A DNA stretch of 41,455 nucleotides from Candidatus Uhrbacteria bacterium (GTDB lineage Bacteria > Patescibacteriota > Patescibacteriia > SG8-24), in NCBI GenBank assembly GCA_016205965.1, contig JACQSM010000023.1, positions 1-41,455 of the forward strand, in the 5' to 3' direction. Below the pieces are notes generated by a model. The model was given only the letters and a program-made list of their open reading frames with translations, did no database searches and had not been told where the DNA came from. Shown here piece after piece: positions 16,932-26,073 of the stretch (its first letter is position 1; each line of letters begins with the position of its first letter). A program made the position numbers and the translations under genes.

Positions 16932-19900
16932 CCTCTTCCGCCCGCATTTTTTCCGTCCCGCTCGTCGTCGCCTTGGCGGCGCTGCTTTTCGGCGCCGCGC
17001 CGGCCGAGGCGACGATCTCGCCGTCGCCGTGTCCGGGCAGCGTTTGCACCGGCAGCGTCACGGTCGGCGGCCAGGCGGTCAACTACGCCTACACCCAGCA
17101 CGTGAAGGGGAACGGCACCCTTAAAGTCCGGCTCAACGGCGGCACCTACAACACCGGACTGCTGATTTCGTATACGATCGCCGGCCTGCCGACCTTCTCC
17201 GGCTGGTCGACCTACGCCAACCCGACCAACGGCGCCGTGGTGCTGCCGACCGAAGTCGTCGATCCGGCGCATACCGCCTATGAGCGCAAAGACGCCGACG
17301 GCTGCGCCTCCTGCATCGTCGACCAGGTCATGACCGTGACTTTTTCGGGACTGGCCGATGGCGCCTACTCGTTCGACGTTTCGATTTTCCAGAACGGAGC
17401 CGGGGGAGTCGTCTTACTCGATCTGCCGTTCTACGTCGATGCTGGCGCTCCCGACAACAACGAATCGACCCCGTGGGCCGCGATTTCGGGCATGGACAAG
17501 CCCTGCGCCGACCTCAATGGCGGCCAGCCGATCGACAACGACCTCGACTATTATTCTAACTGCGCCGATACCCAATGCGTCGGACAGATCGGTCGGGCCG
17601 GCGACGGCGCTCTGTGCCAGAATCCCGAATCGACCTGCACTGACGCCTTCGATAACGACGCTGACGGCTTGAGCGACTGCCTCGACTCAAGCTGCAACGG
17701 CCTGGTCGGGCGGACCTCGCCCTTGGCCTACTGCCAGTACGCCAACGAACACGACACCATCAGCGGCACCCAGGCCTGCACCGACAACTTCGACAACGAC
17801 GCCGACGGCTTGAGCGATTGCTACGACAACGTCTCGTCGCCGTCGGGCAATCCAGCCAACACCTGCTGGAAGCAGAACACCGGCTGTCCGGCGACCGAGA
17901 CGAGTTGCACCGACGGCATCGATAACGATTACGATCAGAGTTACAACTCCGGCTACGATGCCGTGCCGACGACCGGCAAAAATTGCCAGGACTACGACTG
18001 CGCCGGCAATCCCGCCTGCCCTTCGAACGAAGCCAAGACCGCCGGCGGCGTTGACGCCGAGGCGCAATGCTTCAACACTGTCGACGACGATCTCGATACC
18101 AAGATCGACTGCAGCGATCCCGATTGTGCCGGCGTCGTCAACCCCGGCAATCCCGATCAGATGTGCCATGAAAAGGAGTTCGATCTGGTCCAACATTACC
18201 AATTTTGCGCCAACTCTTTCGACGATGACGGCGACGTGCCGATCGACTGCGCCGACACCGACTGCAAGCGCGCCTTCGGCAGCTGCGGGCCATGCCCGAA
18301 CCGCGAGGACTTCCGTTATAACTCATGCGCCGACGGCAGCGACAACGATTCCGATAACGCCACTCAAGGCTTCGACTGCGCCGATCCAGACTGCGCCGGG
18401 AAACTCGGCTCGCTGACTCTCGGAGCGCAGTGCGCGACCGCCGAATCCGGCGCCTTGTGCAAGGACGGTTTCGACAACGACCAGGACGGCTCGGCCGATT
18501 GCCTCGATTCCGGCTGCTCCGGCGCCGCCGGGCCGTCGGGCGAGACCTGCCAGCCGGCCGCCGAAACGACCTGCAATGACGGCAAGGACAACGATGCCGA
18601 CGGCAGCATCGATTGCGCCGACACGCAGTGCTTCGGCGTCGGTTCCTGCGCCGTCAAAAATTGGACCAACGCCGCCTGCCAGATCGTGCCCGAATACTCC
18701 GGTTTTTTCGCTTTCGCCAGCGGAACGCCGACCGTGACCGCCCGCGTCACCACCAAGTCGCATGTCTTTGGCGGCGCCCCGGCCGAGGTCGAAATCCGCG
18801 GCACGGCGACGTATTCGAGCGTGGCCGTCTACGTCGGTAACAACACCGACCCGGCGAAATATTTTCCCTATGCGTCGGGAAGCTGCGCTCTCACTGGCAC
18901 TGGTGCGGCGCAGATGTCCTTCACTTCTATCGACGGCCATCAGATTCAGATTTTTAATCAAACCGGGCAGACGATTTCTAATTTCGACGTCACCTTGTCG
19001 TGTCCGACACCGGTGACGCCGGCCGCGACCCGGAATTACCAGATCAGCGTTTCGATGCTCAAGCAGCCCGGCAGCGTCGTCGAATACGGCAGCGCCGCCG
19101 TCTCGACCACGCTTTACGAACACGCCAACCCGACGGTGACCGAGATCGAACCTGAAGGCGATTCCGGCGGCACGCTGACCGTGCCCTACAATACCAGCCG
19201 CCGTTTCCGGGTCGTCCCTAATGATCCCGGCGCCGGCCTGGACACCTCGGGCGTCTGCCGCTGCACCCTCAAAGTCAGCGGTCCCGAGACCACCTACGCC
19301 TCGCCCGACGGCAACTGCATCACCGGCCCGCTGACCTTCCAGAGCGACATGGCGCCGATCACCCTCGACGCCAAAGCCCAGGACGGCGCTGCCAACGAAA
19401 GCGGCTACGGCGCCAATTCGACTTTCACCGTCAACGTCGTGCCGGCCATGACCGTGCCGTTGACCAGCCGGCCGACCGGGCACACGTCGCCGTTCCTTAA
19501 AGGGCTGGCATCGGAGCCGCCCGAGCAGCGGCGTTTGTCGATCGACATTCTCGACGTCGAGTTCCGCACCGGCACGACCGACGGCTGGCCCGTCGGCGCC
19601 CCCTGCAACATCTACGTCCGCGATTCCTCCGGCGCCATCGTCAATGGCCCGGTCGGCCCGACCGCCACTCTCCCCGGAGAAATCATCGGCAATCTGATCC
19701 GCTGCAACGGCTCCATCACCTTGCCGACCGGGCTGTCCGACGGCGAGTACGGCGTCGCGGTCCGCGTCGCCGACACCGACGGCGATACCGGCGGTCCGAC
19801 GTTCGTCGGCGGCGGCACCTTCGAATCCAACCGTCGGGCGCTGTTCATGTGCAACAACGTGCCGGCGGCCGGAGAACCCGAGACGATCTGTTCCCAAGCC

Positions 19901-21265
19901 GACTTCGACGACGACGGCGCTCCCGAAGGCCTCTTCACCACGCTCTACTCGCCGGCGCCGCGCGCCTGCGACAACTGCGTCAATCTGACCAACGATCAGA
20001 CCGATGCCAACGCCAACGGCATCGGCGACGCTTGCGAACCGAGCGATCCCTTCGGCCGCTGCGAATTCGATCGCGACATCATCAGCCAATGCGCTTCCGA
20101 TGCTCCGCCGACTTGCACCGGTCCGCGTTGCCCGGGCCCGCCGGAAGTCGATGTCGGCACCTGCCAGAACGATCCCGAAGCGGCCCAGTGCATCGATGAC
20201 AGCGATTGCGGCCCGGATCGCGGACCATGCGCCAACTACACCCAGCCGCCGACGCAAAAAAGCCTCCCGTCCTGGGGCATCTGTTCGGCCGACGGCAAAA
20301 TCTGTTTCAAGGACAACCAGTGCAACAATTCCGTCGGCGCCTGCACAGTCGGCGGAGCCGCTTGCGAGCGCGACATCGACTGCGGCGATAACGGCCCCTG
20401 CGTCGGCGCCGACACCTGCCTCAACCTGCTTTTCCCCTGGCTCCAGACCAGCTACGGCAACATCTTTTCGAAGAAGAAGATCAGCGCCGCCGAGCCGCCG
20501 CCGAGCGGCCAGTATAACGCCACCTACTGCATGTCAGCCCGCGACCAGGTGCTGAACTTCAAGAGCCAGTCTTGCGACCCGTCCACCGGCGAAGTCCTGC
20601 CCGACACCCGATTCGAACTTCCCAAGGCGTCGAACACCTACACCACCGTGCTCGGCCGCATCGACGTCGCCGGTCTTTTGGCCGGCCGCTACGGCGATGT
20701 CATCACGATTTCGCCCGACATGACCGGCGTGACGTATCCGCTCAAAGGCAAGGTCTACGTCCTCGAAAATGCCGACCTCGTCGTCAGCGGCGCCCCCGTG
20801 ACCATATCGAACGGCTCGCTCACCGACCGCGGCAACGGCACCATCGTGGTCAAGGGCGGCAACATCACTTTCAACACCGATGTCAGCTATTCGGCCGCCT
20901 CGATCTTCCGGCTGCCGGCGCTGGCCTCGATCGGCTGGATCGCTCTCGACGCCGAAAGCGGCCCTAATCTCGGCTTGAAAGGCAATATCTATATCGGCAA
21001 AGACGTCACCCAGGTCGACGGCGCCTTCTTCGCCGGCGGCCAGGACGGCATCTACACCGTCTGGCCGACCAGCGATCAGAGCGAACTCGCCCTCACCGTC
21101 CACGGCCTGATGGTCGGCCGCGCTTTCCATCTCGGCCGCAACTACAAGAGTTCGACCGAAGGCTCCGAACGTTTCATCTACGACGGCCGGGCCATCGCCA
21201 ATCCGCCGCCCGGCTTCGCCGATGTCACCAAGAGCCTGCCGCTCTTTAAAGACAGCGCACCCTGA
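16928..21265 (+). CDS. Large secreted multi-repeat protein (1445 aa) with about nine DNDxDG Cys repeats, a TSP3-like motif and a conserved-looking C-terminal domain
   Basis: ATG at 16928 overlaps the previous stop; signal peptide MTSSARIFSVPLVVALAALLFGAAPAEA; repeated C.D..DND.DG..DC.D..C. Confidence 0.88.
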   Translation: MTSSARIFSVPLVVALAALLFGAAPAEATISPSPCPGSVCTGSVTVGGQAVNYAYTQHVKGNGTLKVRLNGGTYNTGLLISYTIAGLPTFSGWSTYANPTNGAVVLPTEVVDPAHTAYERKDADGCASCIVDQVMTVTFSGLADGAYSFDVSIFQNGAGGVVLLDLPFYVDAGAPDNNESTPWAAISGMDKPCADLNGGQPIDNDLDYYSNCADTQCVGQIGRAGDGALCQNPESTCTDAFDNDADGLSDCLDSSCNGLVGRTSPLAYCQYANEHDTISGTQACTDNFDNDADGLSDCYDNVSSPSGNPANTCWKQNTGCPATETSCTDGIDNDYDQSYNSGYDAVPTTGKNCQDYDCAGNPACPSNEAKTAGGVDAEAQCFNTVDDDLDTKIDCSDPDCAGVVNPGNPDQMCHEKEFDLVQHYQFCANSFDDDGDVPIDCADTDCKRAFGSCGPCPNREDFRYNSCADGSDNDSDNATQGFDCADPDCAGKLGSLTLGAQCATAESGALCKDGFDNDQDGSADCLDSGCSGAAGPSGETCQPAAETTCNDGKDNDADGSIDCADTQCFGVGSCAVKNWTNAACQIVPEYSGFFAFASGTPTVTARVTTKSHVFGGAPAEVEIRGTATYSSVAVYVGNNTDPAKYFPYASGSCALTGTGAAQMSFTSIDGHQIQIFNQTGQTISNFDVTLSCPTPVTPAATRNYQISVSMLKQPGSVVEYGSAAVSTTLYEHANPTVTEIEPEGDSGGTLTVPYNTSRRFRVVPNDPGAGLDTSGVCRCTLKVSGPETTYASPDGNCITGPLTFQSDMAPITLDAKAQDGAANESGYGANSTFTVNVVPAMTVPLTSRPTGHTSPFLKGLASEPPEQRRLSIDILDVEFRTGTTDGWPVGAPCNIYVRDSSGAIVNGPVGPTATLPGEIIGNLIRCNGSITLPTGLSDGEYGVAVRVADTDGDTGGPTFVGGGTFESNRRALFMCNNVPAAGEPETICSQADFDDDGAPEGLFTTLYSPAPRACDNCVNLTNDQTDANANGIGDACEPSDPFGRCEFDRDIISQCASDAPPTCTGPRCPGPPEVDVGTCQNDPEAAQCIDDSDCGPDRGPCANYTQPPTQKSLPSWGICSADGKICFKDNQCNNSVGACTVGGAACERDIDCGDNGPCVGADTCLNLLFPWLQTSYGNIFSKKKISAAEPPPSGQYNATYCMSARDQVLNFKSQSCDPSTGEVLPDTRFELPKASNTYTTVLGRIDVAGLLAGRYGDVITISPDMTGVTYPLKGKVYVLENADLVVSGAPVTISNGSLTDRGNGTIVVKGGNITFNTDVSYSAASIFRLPALASIGWIALDAESGPNLGLKGNIYIGKDVTQVDGAFFAGGQDGIYTVWPTSDQSELALTVHGLMVGRAFHLGRNYKSSTEGSERFIYDGRAIANPPPGFADVTKSLPLFKDSAP
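17500..18665 (+). repeat. Degenerate tandem coding repeats (DNDxDG/Cys units)
   Basis: About nine units; near-identical 33-mers at 17648-17680 and 17789-17821. Confidence 0.85.
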
Positions 21266-21304
21266 TAGGGTGTATACTCCAGTTGAAACCATCTTTTCCA
21301 CACT

Positions 21305-22387
21305 ATGGGACTTTTCGGCCCCAAGAAAGTGAGCTATCTCGGCGTTGACCTCGGCATCGGCGGCGCCAAATTGGTCGAATTGCAGAACGAGAAGGGCCGG
21401 GCCCGTCTCGTTACCTACGGATTTACCGAGCGCCTGCCCGACGCCGAACCGGCCAGCCTGGTCGATGCGCCCCGCGAAACGGCCGAGCTTCTCAAGAAGG
21501 TCGCCCAAAAAGCCAAGGTCACCACCAACAAGGCCATCACCGGGCTGCCGGTCGCCTCGGTTTTCAGTTCGGTCATCAGCATTCCCAAGGGTTCCGAAAA
21601 AGAACAGCGCGACGCCATCCAATGGCAGGCGAAAAAGTTGATTCCCGTGCCGCTCGAGGAGATGATCATCGATCACAAGATCATCACGCCGGCGGCGGCG
21701 AAAGGCGCGCCGGCCGCGGCCAAAAAAGACGAACCCAAGAGCCTCCAAGTGCTCATCACCGGCGCCTCCAAGGCGATGGTCCAGAAGTACGTGACGGTTT
21801 TCAAACAATCCGGCCTCGAACTCATCAGCCTCGAAACCGAAGCCTTCGCCCTGATCCGTTCGCTCATCGGCAAGGATCGCGCCACTTCGATGATCGTCGA
21901 CATCGGCGCCGCCCGCACCAACATCATCATCGTCGAGAACGGCATCCCTTTCGTCACCCGGAGCCTCGACATGGGCGGAGCCACGCTCACCAAGGCCATG
22001 GGCAAAACCTTGAACCTCGACCTCAAGTCCGCCGAGCAGATGAAGTGCGACATCAAGAGCGTTTCGTCGATCTATCCGGGCGAGGGCCTGCCCAAGATTT
22101 TCGAGACCGTCATGCTGCCGATGGTCACCGAGCTCCAGTATTCGCTGAACCTGTATACCGGCCAGGGAGACGGGCCGGCCAAGACGGTCGAAAAGATCAT
22201 CCTGACCGGCGGTTCGGCCATCTTGCCGTCGCTGGCCCAATATTTCTCGTCGCAGCTCAATATCCGCACGTATCTCGGAGATCCTTGGGCCCGCGTCGTC
22301 TATCCCGATGAGCTCCGGTCCGTCATCGAGGAGATCGGTCCGCGCTACGCCGTCGCCGTCGGACTGGCGATGCGCGACATCGAATGA
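21305..22387 (+). CDS. pilM: Type IV pilus assembly protein PilM
   Basis: MGLFGPKKVSYLGVDLGIGGAKLVEL, MIVDIGAARTNIIIVENG, ILTGGSAILPSL. Confidence 0.93.
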   Translation: MGLFGPKKVSYLGVDLGIGGAKLVELQNEKGRARLVTYGFTERLPDAEPASLVDAPRETAELLKKVAQKAKVTTNKAITGLPVASVFSSVISIPKGSEKEQRDAIQWQAKKLIPVPLEEMIIDHKIITPAAAKGAPAAAKKDEPKSLQVLITGASKAMVQKYVTVFKQSGLELISLETEAFALIRSLIGKDRATSMIVDIGAARTNIIIVENGIPFVTRSLDMGGATLTKAMGKTLNLDLKSAEQMKCDIKSVSSIYPGEGLPKIFETVMLPMVTELQYSLNLYTGQGDGPAKTVEKIILTGGSAILPSLAQYFSSQLNIRTYLGDPWARVVYPDELRSVIEEIGPRYAVAVGLAMRDIE

Positions 22388-22405
22388 TCGTCAAGCATAT
22401 CGCTC

Positions 22406-23080
22406 ATGCCTACGCCCATTCCGCCGAAACCGCCGCCCAAGCCGGCCGCCAAACCCGCCCCGAAGGGCGCGGGTGATTTTTCCGTCGGCGAGCCCGTCAC
22501 CGGCCTGCGCGTGTCGCTGATGCCGGTCGAGACCGGCGCCGTGCCGTCCGAGCGGCGCTATATCACCATCCTGGTGGCGACCGTGCTGTTGGAAACGCTG
22601 GTGTTCGGCGCCGCCTGGGCGGGCCTTTCCTTCACCGTAAAAACGCGCCAGGAAGCCCAGGCCAAGGCGAACGCCGAAACCCTGGCCGCGCAATCCGAAA
22701 CCGCCAAGCTGGGCCAGGCAGCCAAAGAAGCCGACGGCTTCGCCCGCCGGGTCGATATTCTGCGCGGCCGTCTCGACGAGCATGCCTACTGGACGGTCAT
22801 GTTCGCTCTGATGGAACGCAGCGTTCGTCCCAACGTCATCTTCGTCAGCTTCGCCGGCGACACCAAGACCGGCGTGATCAGCGTCGAAGCCGAGGCCCGC
22901 AGCTTCCGCGACATCGCCGAACAGATCGTCCTGATGCGCTCGAATCCGCTGATCGTCGACGTTCGCACGAGCTCGGCCGTGACCAGTCTGGATGCGACCG
23001 GCGAAATCACCGGCGTAAATTTTTCCCTGCTCGTCAAACTCAAGCCCGAAGCCTGGAAGAAGCCGGTCGCGGCAAAATAA
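22406..23080 (+). CDS. pilN: PilN-like type IV pilus assembly protein
   Basis: Position after pilM; proline-rich cytoplasmic tail, one TM segment, coiled coil, PilN-like periplasmic domain. Confidence 0.75.
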   Translation: MPTPIPPKPPPKPAAKPAPKGAGDFSVGEPVTGLRVSLMPVETGAVPSERRYITILVATVLLETLVFGAAWAGLSFTVKTRQEAQAKANAETLAAQSETAKLGQAAKEADGFARRVDILRGRLDEHAYWTVMFALMERSVRPNVIFVSFAGDTKTGVISVEAEARSFRDIAEQIVLMRSNPLIVDVRTSSAVTSLDATGEITGVNFSLLVKLKPEAWKKPVAAK

Positions 23081-23089
23081 CCGTTCGTT

Positions 23090-23659
23090 ATGGCCCTGGA
23101 ACGCGTAAAAGCCCGAGTGGGCACCGGCGTAAAGTTGCTGCCAGCCGTCATCGTGCTGGTCGTCGTCGGTTACGCCGCCGCCGGATATTTCTTGCTGATC
23201 CTGCCGCGCTGGAGGCTGATCGCTCCGGGCGGCGAGCTCGATCTGCAGCGCGTTCAAGAGCTGCGGAACTCGGAGCTTGGCTACGCCGCCCTGGTCGGAG
23301 CCGCCGTCGGCGATCACAAGGCGCTGAATCCGGAACTCAAGGAGCGCGTCAGCGCCGCCTTGCCGCCGGAGAAAGACATTCCCGGCATCATCGCCTCTTT
23401 GGCCGCCCTGGCCGAGCTGCACGGCATGGTGTTGGTCAACTTCGATGCCGTGGTCGATGACAAGACGGCGCTGCCGACCGGCGAGAAGGTCGTCGCCGTC
23501 ACCATGAACCTGACGGGCGCGGATTATCCCGGGTTCAAAGCCTTCCTGGCCGATATCGAGCGCTCGCTTCGGATCTTCGACGTCCAATCGCTGGTTTTTT
23601 CTCCCAAAACCGCTTCCTACAGCATGACGATGAGCGCGTATTATCTCGATGCCAAATAA
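23090..23659 (+). CDS. pilO: PilO-like type IV pilus assembly protein
   Basis: Position; single TM (AVIVLVVVGYAAAGYFLLILP) and PilO-like C-terminal fold pattern. Confidence 0.75.
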   Translation: MALERVKARVGTGVKLLPAVIVLVVVGYAAAGYFLLILPRWRLIAPGGELDLQRVQELRNSELGYAALVGAAVGDHKALNPELKERVSAALPPEKDIPGIIASLAALAELHGMVLVNFDAVVDDKTALPTGEKVVAVTMNLTGADYPGFKAFLADIERSLRIFDVQSLVFSPKTASYSMTMSAYYLDAK

Positions 23660-23936
23660 TATGGCCTTGTCCGGCTCAAAAGAAGGTCAACGAAATCAGA
23701 AGATCGTCCTGGCGGTTGTTTCTCTCGCCTTGCTCGGCGCCGCCGGCTTCATGTATCGCGACGTCATTTTACCGACCGCCGGCACCGGATCGGCTAACGT
23801 GATCGCGAAACCGGCGCCGAAGAAGATCGATGCGTCGGTTTTCAACAGAACCGATTTCAAAGAACTCCGGCAGTTCGGCGACGTGCCGGTCAAGGTGTTG
23901 CAGACCGAGAAGACAAATCCCTTCAGAGTTCAGTGA
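23649..23936 (+). CDS. Small single-TM protein in the PilP position
   Basis: KIVLAVVSLALLGAAGFMYRDVILP followed by a short tail ending KTNPFRVQ; overlaps pilO end. Confidence 0.7.
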   Translation: MPNNMALSGSKEGQRNQKIVLAVVSLALLGAAGFMYRDVILPTAGTGSANVIAKPAPKKIDASVFNRTDFKELRQFGDVPVKVLQTEKTNPFRVQ

Positions 23937-23937
23937 T

Positions 23938-25668
23938 ATGGCAGCCCAAACCGCCGACATTCTCGACATCCTTCTCGAGGCCGGCCGCATCAGCGACGAG
24001 CAGTATCGGGCCGTCAAAAAAGAAGCGATCGCCGGCGGCAAAGCGCCCGAGCAGCTGGTCCTCGAGAAAAAATTGGTCGACGAAGAGTTCCTGGCCAAGG
24101 CGCGCGGCACGCTTTTGGGCGTGCCTTACGCCGAGCTCCTGGGCAAAGAGCTGCCGGCCGCGGTTCTCAATCTGGTACCCAGGCAAGTCGCCGAAAACAC
24201 CCGGGCCGTGGCCTTCGAGCGCGACGGCGACGCCGTCCATATCGCCATGGTCGAGCCGCGCGACATGGCCGCAGCCCAGGCGATCGATTTTTTGGCGCAG
24301 AACAACGGTTTCCGCCCCAAGTACTTCATCGTCTCGAACGCGTCGTACGTTTACGCGATGAAAAAATACGAGGCCTTGGGCAAAGAGGTCGCCCGGGCCT
24401 TGGAAGTCGCCAAGGAAAAGTTCGTGCCGGAAAAGGCGGTCAAAGAAGAAAAGATCGAAGAGGTCATCAAAGGCGCGCCGGTTTCGCGCATCGTCGCTGT
24501 GATCATGCGCCATGCGGTCGAAGGCGGCGCCTCCGACATCCACATCGAGCCGTTCGGCGGCGAAACCCGGGTCCGTTATCGGGTCGACGGCGTGCTGCGG
24601 ACATCGCTGACCCTGCCCAACTACATCCATTCGTCGGTCGTTTCGCGCGTCAAAGTTTTGGCCGGCCTCAAGCTCGATGAGACCCGCATTCCCCAGGACG
24701 GCCGCATCACCGAAACGGTCGGCACCAAGGTCATCGACTTCCGCGTCTCGACCATGCCGCTCCAGGATACCGAGAAGGTCGTGATGCGCATTCTCGACAC
24801 CACCAAGGGCGTGCCGAGCCTCGAACAGCTCGGCTTCCGCAAGCCGTTCATCGACATCATCGTGCGCCAGATCCGCGAACCGCACGGCATGTTCCTGGTT
24901 ACCGGCCCGACCGGCTCCGGCAAATCGACGACGCTTTTCACCATTCTGAACATGCGCAACGAGGAAGGGGTCAACATCGCCACCCTCGAGGATCCGGTCG
25001 AATACACCATCAAGGGCGTCAATCATTCGCAGGTCAGAACCGAGCTCGGCTACACCTTCGCCGGCGGCCTCCGGGCCCTGCTGCGCCTGGACCCGAACAT
25101 CATCTTGGTCGGCGAAATCCGCGACGGCGAAACGGGCGAGCTCTCGGTGCATGCGGCGCTCACCGGCCACCTGATCTTTTCGACGCTGCACTCCAACGAT
25201 TCCTTCGGCGTCGTGCCCCGCCTGATCGACATGCACGTCGAGCCGTTCCTGCTTTCGGCCACCATCAACCTGGCCATCGCCCAGCGCCTCGGCCGCAAGA
25301 ATTGCGAACGCTGCAAAGGCCCCGTTCAGGTCGCCGAAGAAGTCGAAGCCCAGGTCCGCAAGGAGGTCGAAGAGATCCCCGAGGTCTACCGCTCGCACAT
25401 CGACCTCAAGGCGCCGCGGCTGACATTTTACAAGGGCAAGGGCTGCCTGCGCTGCGGCGATTCCGGCTACGTCGGCCGCGTCGCCGTGGCCGAGCTGCTC
25501 CAGTTCGACGACGACATGCGCGAGCTGGTGGCCAAAGGATTTCCGCAGGAACAGGTTCGGGAGGCGGTCAAGAAACAGCACATGATCACCCTGCGCCAAG
25601 ACGGGCTCTTGAAAGCCTTGGAAGGCTCGACTACACTGGAAGAAGTCATGAGGATAAGCACTGAATAG
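23938..25668 (+). CDS. pilB: Type IV pilus assembly ATPase PilB (GspE family)
   Basis: Walker A TGPTGSGKSTTLF, ASDIHIEPFGGETRVRYRVDG, EDPVEY, CERC...CLRCGDSGYVGR. Confidence 0.95.
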   Translation: MAAQTADILDILLEAGRISDEQYRAVKKEAIAGGKAPEQLVLEKKLVDEEFLAKARGTLLGVPYAELLGKELPAAVLNLVPRQVAENTRAVAFERDGDAVHIAMVEPRDMAAAQAIDFLAQNNGFRPKYFIVSNASYVYAMKKYEALGKEVARALEVAKEKFVPEKAVKEEKIEEVIKGAPVSRIVAVIMRHAVEGGASDIHIEPFGGETRVRYRVDGVLRTSLTLPNYIHSSVVSRVKVLAGLKLDETRIPQDGRITETVGTKVIDFRVSTMPLQDTEKVVMRILDTTKGVPSLEQLGFRKPFIDIIVRQIREPHGMFLVTGPTGSGKSTTLFTILNMRNEEGVNIATLEDPVEYTIKGVNHSQVRTELGYTFAGGLRALLRLDPNIILVGEIRDGETGELSVHAALTGHLIFSTLHSNDSFGVVPRLIDMHVEPFLLSATINLAIAQRLGRKNCERCKGPVQVAEEVEAQVRKEVEEIPEVYRSHIDLKAPRLTFYKGKGCLRCGDSGYVGRVAVAELLQFDDDMRELVAKGFPQEQVREAVKKQHMITLRQDGLLKALEGSTTLEEVMRISTE

Positions 25669-25673
25669 CATTT

Positions 25674-26063
25674 ATGCCCGAAAAAGCCGTAGGAAAAAAA
25701 GTGCTCATTGTCGACGACGACGCCTTTCTCTCCGGGATCTACGCCACCAAGCTCGAAATTGACGGCTTTCAAGTCGTCAGCGCCCGCGACGGCGAAGAGG
25801 GCCTCAAGGCGGCCGCAACCGAGCTGCCCGATCTTATTCTGCTCGACGTGCTCATGCCTAAGCTTGACGGTTTCGAAGTCCTCAAGCGGCTCAAGGCCGA
25901 TCCGGCGACCAAGCCCATCCCGGTCATCATGCTGACCAACCTCGGCCAAAAGGAAGATGTCGAAAAGGGCCTGTCCGAAGGGGCCGAAGATTACCTCATC
26001 AAAGCCCACTTCGTGCCTTCCGAAGCGGTCATCAAGATCAAGAAGGTCTTGAAGATGCCGTAG
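25674..26063 (+). CDS. Stand-alone response regulator receiver (CheY-like)
   Basis: VLIVDDDAFL, LLDVLMPKLDG, IMLTNLG, conserved Lys (YLIKAHF). Confidence 0.95.
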   Translation: MPEKAVGKKVLIVDDDAFLSGIYATKLEIDGFQVVSARDGEEGLKAAATELPDLILLDVLMPKLDGFEVLKRLKADPATKPIPVIMLTNLGQKEDVEKGLSEGAEDYLIKAHFVPSEAVIKIKKVLKMP

Positions 26064-26073
26064 GGATCCCGCC

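Noticed and set aside
17500-18665. Repeat array considered as CRISPR
   Set aside because: Repeats are in-frame, degenerate at synonymous sites, unevenly spaced and encode DNDxDG units; it is a coding repeat.
18323-20257. 644-aa minus-strand ORF
   Set aside because: Antisense to the giant repeat protein; no signal, domain or promoter support.
21258-21272. Small hairpin CACCCT-GAT-AGGGTG at the end of the giant gene
   Set aside because: Short stem without a T-tract; not a convincing terminator or regulatory element.
23923-25671. 582-aa minus-strand ORF
   Set aside because: Antisense to pilB; shadow ORF.
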